A stretch of 16,686 nucleotides of DNA from the NCBI GenBank assembly GCA_035527455.1, contig DATLAN010000531.1, positions 1 to 16,686 on the forward strand, written 5' to 3'. Position numbers and translations under genes: made by a program. The notes beneath the pieces were generated by a model, which saw only the letters and a list, made by a program, of their open reading frames with translations, was not told the origin of the DNA and ran no database searches. This DNA comes from DATLAN01 sp035527455. GTDB taxonomy: Bacteria; Planctomycetota; Planctomycetia; Pirellulales; Thermoguttaceae. Position 1 is the first letter of the stretch; every line of letters begins with the position of its first letter. Below are positions 14,186-16,686 of the stretch, piece by piece.

Positions 14186-14288
14186 AACGGTTCTTCGGGC
14201 AGTTCTGTGGCTGCCGGGTGAAACAGCGGATTCAATTGCCGGGCGAGTACGGGTTCCTCTCCTCTGTTCACGACGCGGGTGGCACCGT

Positions 14289-14339
14289 CGATTTTGCGGA
14301 TAGGATCTTGCCATCCCGCTTGACTCATTCGCAAAATCG
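14289..14339. repeat. Inverted repeat CGATTTTGCG / CGCAAAATCG
   Basis: The 10-base arms at 14289-14298 and 14330-14339 are perfect complements. The stem extends inward by three more pairs (one G-T), leaving a 25-base loop. It lies about 100 bases after the HEAT/TPR stop, with a second short palindrome at 14344-14358. It could be a terminator or a remnant of a mobile-element end; there is no T tract. Confidence 0.5.
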
Positions 14340-14395
14340 CCGGTGTTGCTGGGCAACAAGAGGAATTCAGAACACGCATCCGATCGGCACGCCGA

Positions 14396-14521
14396 CCGAC
14401 TTATTCCATCGAGGAGCGCCGGCCGCCCTTCGATTCCGGCGGCGGAAAGCAAGGCTCGTCAGCTCGCGCCGGTGACGATCGCGATGGCCAGTGCGGCAAG
14501 AAAGGTGCTCGTGCTGCGCAT
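14396..14521 (-). pseudogene. Frameshifted remnant of an exported protein's N-terminus
   Basis: ATG 14521 on the minus strand begins MRSTSTFLAALAIAIVTGAS and then stops (TGA 14461-14459), a convincing signal peptide with nothing after it. A one-base shift just before the stop gives ...VTGARADEPCFPPPESKGG..., an AxA-type cleavage site followed by a plausible mature N-terminus, which ends at TAA about 20 codons later. The FPPPESxGG stretch recalls the mature start of planctomycete serine hydrolases (beta-lactamase-like) as I remember them. I read it as the 5' end of a dead gene whose body has been deleted. A genuine 20-residue peptide cannot be excluded. Confidence 0.4.
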
Positions 14522-14624
14522 TTTCTGATTTGCTCAGAATATTGGGATTCTGCTGTCAGTCGAGTTTGCCGTCGAGGCCGGATTGCGTGCGGTGTTGGCG
14601 CGGCCGGCGGTTATGGGAGTACGG

Positions 14625-14641
14625 CGCGACCAGCGGTCGCG
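14625..14641 (-). terminator. Stem-loop immediately after the secretin-like gene
   Basis: CGCGACC (14625-14631) and GGTCGCG (14635-14641) pair around a 3-base loop. The stem begins three bases after the minus-strand stop codon (14647-14645). There is no following T run, so it may end or protect the mRNA; intrinsic termination is not certain. Confidence 0.45.
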
Positions 14642-14644
14642 GCT

Positions 14645-16348
14645 TTATGGGACGATGCTGGTCTGGATGACCAGGTAGAGCTGTTTTCGCTCTTTCGGGC
14701 CGTCTTGGTTGTCGGCTTCTTCGGTGGGGCGGAGCGTCAGGCCGCCGATCAGGACCGGCTTGCCCAGCGGGACGCGGGTGGTGGCCGCGAGCTGCTGGGC
14801 CGGCATGTTCACCCGATCGACGCTGGCCGAGGCCGTGCCGCCGGGATTGTGGGTCGTTTCGCCGGTGTTGGGATCCGTCGTCTCGTAGGGTGCGAAGTCC
14901 CCGCCGACCTTGATCGGCTCGCCCGGCTCCTGCCAGCCGGTCACCGTGCTCTGGACGTCGAGCATCGCCGCCTCGCAGCCGGGTAGGACCGCCGGGCGAA
15001 CCTCCAGCAATGCGCCGACGTTGGGGATCTCGATCACCGGCTGGTAGCCCACGCCGCTGCCGATCACGGGAATGGCTCCGGTGGCCACCACGCGCCGGTC
15101 GCCGGCCACGAGATACACCTGCTGCCCGCTCTGGCAGGTCAACCGTCCGCGGAAGCCGGGCGCCTCGCGAGTAAGCTGATCCAAGACCTCCCGATCGACG
15201 GCCAGCCCGTCGGGAATCATCCGGTCGAGCGACTCGGAATCGAGCAGCAGCCATCGGGCGTCGAGGACCACGCTCGGCACGGCCCGGCGGTCGGCCCGCA
15301 TCTTGTCCAACAGCACCTCGATCTTCTCGTGGACCTCACGGGTTTGCCCGATGACCAGGAGACTACCGGAAGAGTAGCAACTGCCCATTCCGCCGACCTG
15401 GTCCCAGGTGACCGGTTCGATCGTGGCGCAGATCACTTCGATCAGATCGTCGATCGGGGTCGTAGGTCCCGGCGGCGGAAAGCTCCCGCACATCCCGATC
15501 CCGCCGCCCATCCCGAGCTGACCCATCACGTTGAACATGCCGGGGCCGGGCAATGCCTGGCTCTGCGTCGATGTGGATGCCCCGGAACCCATCGACGACG
15601 AATACTCTGGGTATACGGCCGGGTACTCCGACGGCCACCACGACGAGCGAGGCAACGTGCCCGGCAGGTTTCTTCCGTCGAACGTGCGGTCGGGCGTCGT
15701 CAACAGCAGGTCGGCGACGTCGTAGGTCTTCACCAGCATCACCTCTTCCGCTTCCTCCGGCGTGGTGATCAACAGCACGTCGTTGACGACCATCCAGGTC
15801 AGGTCGAGATCCCGGAGCATCAGTTCCAGGCCCGAACGCAGCGAGATGTTCGAGATGGCGAACGTGATCGGTGTGTCCGAGGCGATGCCCACGTCCTCCA
15901 GGGCGCGCCGATCGATGCGGACGTGGATGCCGTGCTCTGCCTGGAGGAAATCCACAACTTCGTGAAGCCGAGTCTCCGTGAAATCCATCGAGGTCTGCTC
16001 GGCCAGTGCCGCCAGGATCGCATCCTCGCCGCCGCGGAGATCGAGTTTCGGTTTGGGTGTCGATTTCTCCGGCGGCTTGGCCGGCGGGGCTTTCCGCGTC
16101 GGAAGGCCGAACGGATCATCGTCCGCGGGCGCCGCGGGTGTCGCTGGAGGCGGCTCGGGCACGGGCAGGCCCCCGAACGGATCGGCCGTTTCCGTCGGTT
16201 TCTCTCGGGCCGCCCCGGGCGCCGGTCCGTCGTCGAACGGATCGGTCCCGAAGGGATCTTCCTGAGCTTGGGCACCCAACGGCAGCCCGGCCAACAGTAC
16301 CGGTACCAACACGAAGCCAACCGCCACAAACAAGACTTTGCCGGACAT
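14645..16348 (-). CDS. Secretin-like protein with STN-like domain and DPF motifs
   Basis: The 567-residue product has a signal peptide (about 1-28, ending GAQA), then a Pro-rich linker with DPF(G) motifs at 31, 36, 56 and 78. An STN/secretin-N-like domain follows (about 118-200), with TRLHEVVDFLQAEHGIHVRI and ISLRSGLELMLRDLDLTWMV. Next are a Ser/Tyr/Gly-rich insert (about 225-298) and a second N-domain-like unit (about 300-350; EPVTWDQVGG, SLLVIGQTREVHEKIEVLL). The C-terminal region (about 357-540) resembles a type II/III secretin core: GYQPVIEIPNVGALLEVRP (434-452) and TRVPLGKPVLIGGLT (524-538). Such proteins could form an outer-membrane pore, or be pore-less planctomycete relatives. No other secretion-system gene is nearby. 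ATG 16348 is chosen over GTG 16351 because AGGAGG ends 7 bases before it. Confidence 0.85.
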   Translation of the reverse strand: MSGKVLFVAVGFVLVPVLLAGLPLGAQAQEDPFGTDPFDDGPAPGAAREKPTETADPFGGLPVPEPPPATPAAPADDDPFGLPTRKAPPAKPPEKSTPKPKLDLRGGEDAILAALAEQTSMDFTETRLHEVVDFLQAEHGIHVRIDRRALEDVGIASDTPITFAISNISLRSGLELMLRDLDLTWMVVNDVLLITTPEEAEEVMLVKTYDVADLLLTTPDRTFDGRNLPGTLPRSSWWPSEYPAVYPEYSSSMGSGASTSTQSQALPGPGMFNVMGQLGMGGGIGMCGSFPPPGPTTPIDDLIEVICATIEPVTWDQVGGMGSCYSSGSLLVIGQTREVHEKIEVLLDKMRADRRAVPSVVLDARWLLLDSESLDRMIPDGLAVDREVLDQLTREAPGFRGRLTCQSGQQVYLVAGDRRVVATGAIPVIGSGVGYQPVIEIPNVGALLEVRPAVLPGCEAAMLDVQSTVTGWQEPGEPIKVGGDFAPYETTDPNTGETTHNPGGTASASVDRVNMPAQQLAATTRVPLGKPVLIGGLTLRPTEEADNQDGPKERKQLYLVIQTSIVP

Positions 16349-16355
16349 CACGAGA

Positions 16356-16361
16356 CCTCCT
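16356..16361 (-). promoter_or_regulatory. Shine-Dalgarno AGGAGG of the secretin-like gene
   Basis: AGGAGG on the minus strand (16361-16356) is 7 bases from ATG 16348 and only 4 from GTG 16351, favouring the ATG. Confidence 0.8.
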
Positions 16362-16503
16362 CGCTGAAAGGTTGAGGTAGCGAATAAGAACCCACGGCGG
16401 CATACCGCACCATCGGTTACCGGCGTGCGCCCTGAACGTCAGCCGCCACGTTTTCCGGGTTTCCCGTTGCCCTTGAAGAAATCGGCCCGAAAGGGTTCTC
16501 GTT

Positions 16504-16532
16504 ATTGTAGGTGATCAGAGGGCTCGTGTCAA
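16504..16532 (-). promoter_or_regulatory. Near-consensus sigma-70 promoter of the secretin-like gene
   Basis: On the minus strand, TTGACA (16532-16527) is a perfect -35 box. After exactly 17 bases comes TACAAT (16509-16504), 5/6 to the -10 consensus. Initiation near 16497 gives a leader of about 150 bases before ATG 16348, which contains small GC hairpins such as GCGG-CATA-CCGC. This is the strongest promoter in the window and predicts high, housekeeping-type expression. Confidence 0.8.
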
Positions 16533-16573
16533 AGTCGCGACTCCGAGGTGTGCGGCCATATTTTCTGGCACCG

Positions 16574-16686
16574 CTATTTCCTTGCGGGGTTTAGGGTTGT
16601 CCAGTAAGTTTGCCACATGCGGCTGTCGTCCAGGCTGGCGAGGGCCATCATCGCTTCGGCGTTGTCTCCATCCCAGCGGCGTCCGC
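16574..16686 (-). mobile_element. C-terminal end of a probable transposase (ISKra4-like), cut by the right edge
   Basis: The minus-strand frame is open from the right edge to TAG at 16576-16574 and gives 36 residues: GRRWDGDNAEAMMALASLDD, then SRMWQTYWTTLNPARK. The pattern of (R)RW, a short gap, (N)AEA, then A/L-rich helix and W..YW is the C-terminal signature I associate with ISKra4-type and related transposases. Only the tail is visible, so family and integrity are uncertain. If it belongs to an insertion sequence, its end should lie between 16533 and 16573, just upstream of the secretin promoter, and transcription would run toward that gene. Confidence 0.5.

Larger units (their letters stand above)
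14186..14644. other. 459-bp intergenic region without an intact gene
   Basis: Between the convergent HEAT/TPR and secretin-like genes I find no complete gene. The region holds an inverted repeat at 14289-14339, a palindrome TGTTGC-TGG-GCAACA at 14344-14358, a frameshifted signal-peptide remnant on the minus strand (about 14396-14521) and a stem-loop next to the secretin stop. The base composition is less GC-rich than the flanking genes in places. It looks like decayed gene sequence. Confidence 0.55.

Noticed and set aside
13216..14475. A 419-codon plus-strand frame running past the end of the HEAT/TPR gene
   Set aside because: Most of it is an out-of-frame reading of the HEAT/TPR gene, and the part after 14185 has no protein character.
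14186..14644. Search for a tRNA or other structured RNA in the intergenic region
   Set aside because: No cloverleaf, anticodon arm or GTTC T-loop could be assembled; only short inverted repeats were found.

Overview
The window is GC-rich (roughly 60-65 %) bacterial chromosome and reads like a planctomycete, probably of the Pirellulales type. The reasons are: a secretin-like protein with repeated DPF(G) motifs; a HEAT/TPR exported protein; an aspartokinase with a doubled ACT module; many starts without a Shine-Dalgarno (SD); and intergenic low-complexity and hairpin repeats of a kind I associate with that phylum. This placement is inference from gene style and was not checked by a search.

Layout. 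(1) 1-536, minus: the N-terminal part of a lipoprotein-like protein made mostly of a 10-residue Pro/Glu repeat, continuing off the left edge. (2) 897-1847, plus: a glycyl-radical-enzyme activase, divergent from the lipoprotein with plausible back-to-back promoters. (3) 1885-1960: a perfect 31-bp inverted repeat, followed by a 945-aa MMPL/RND-type exporter (2185-5022). (4) 5029-5787: a promoter, a 32-aa very basic peptide with an ANHGKRP motif, and a FabZ-like hydroxyacyl-ACP dehydratase. (5) 5862-6668: a rhomboid protease. (6) 6804-6859: eight copies of a heptanucleotide directly before lysC (6865-8643), whose product carries four ACT domains. (7) A 20-bp stem separates convergent lysC from a minus-strand run, read from 11470 down to 8738: TPR membrane protein, M50-like membrane protease, DEDDh exonuclease, 47-aa protein, and BFN/DUF151 protein. 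(8) 11607-11727: four REP-like hairpins in the leader of an exported 813-aa HEAT/TPR protein (11744-14185). (9) 14186-14644: no intact gene, but a frameshifted signal-peptide remnant. (10) 14645-16348, minus: the secretin-like protein behind a near-consensus sigma-70 promoter. (11) At the right edge, the C-terminal 36 residues of a probable transposase.

Most genes look like housekeeping or envelope functions: lipid precursor dehydration, RND export, intramembrane proteolysis, secretin-like and TPR proteins, and aspartate-family amino-acid synthesis. I see no clear defence system, prophage, CRISPR array, RNA gene or biosynthetic cluster. The best candidates for something undescribed are the 32-aa ribosomal-like peptide, the repeat-rich leaders, the Pro/Glu stalk lipoprotein and the conserved-looking 47-aa protein.
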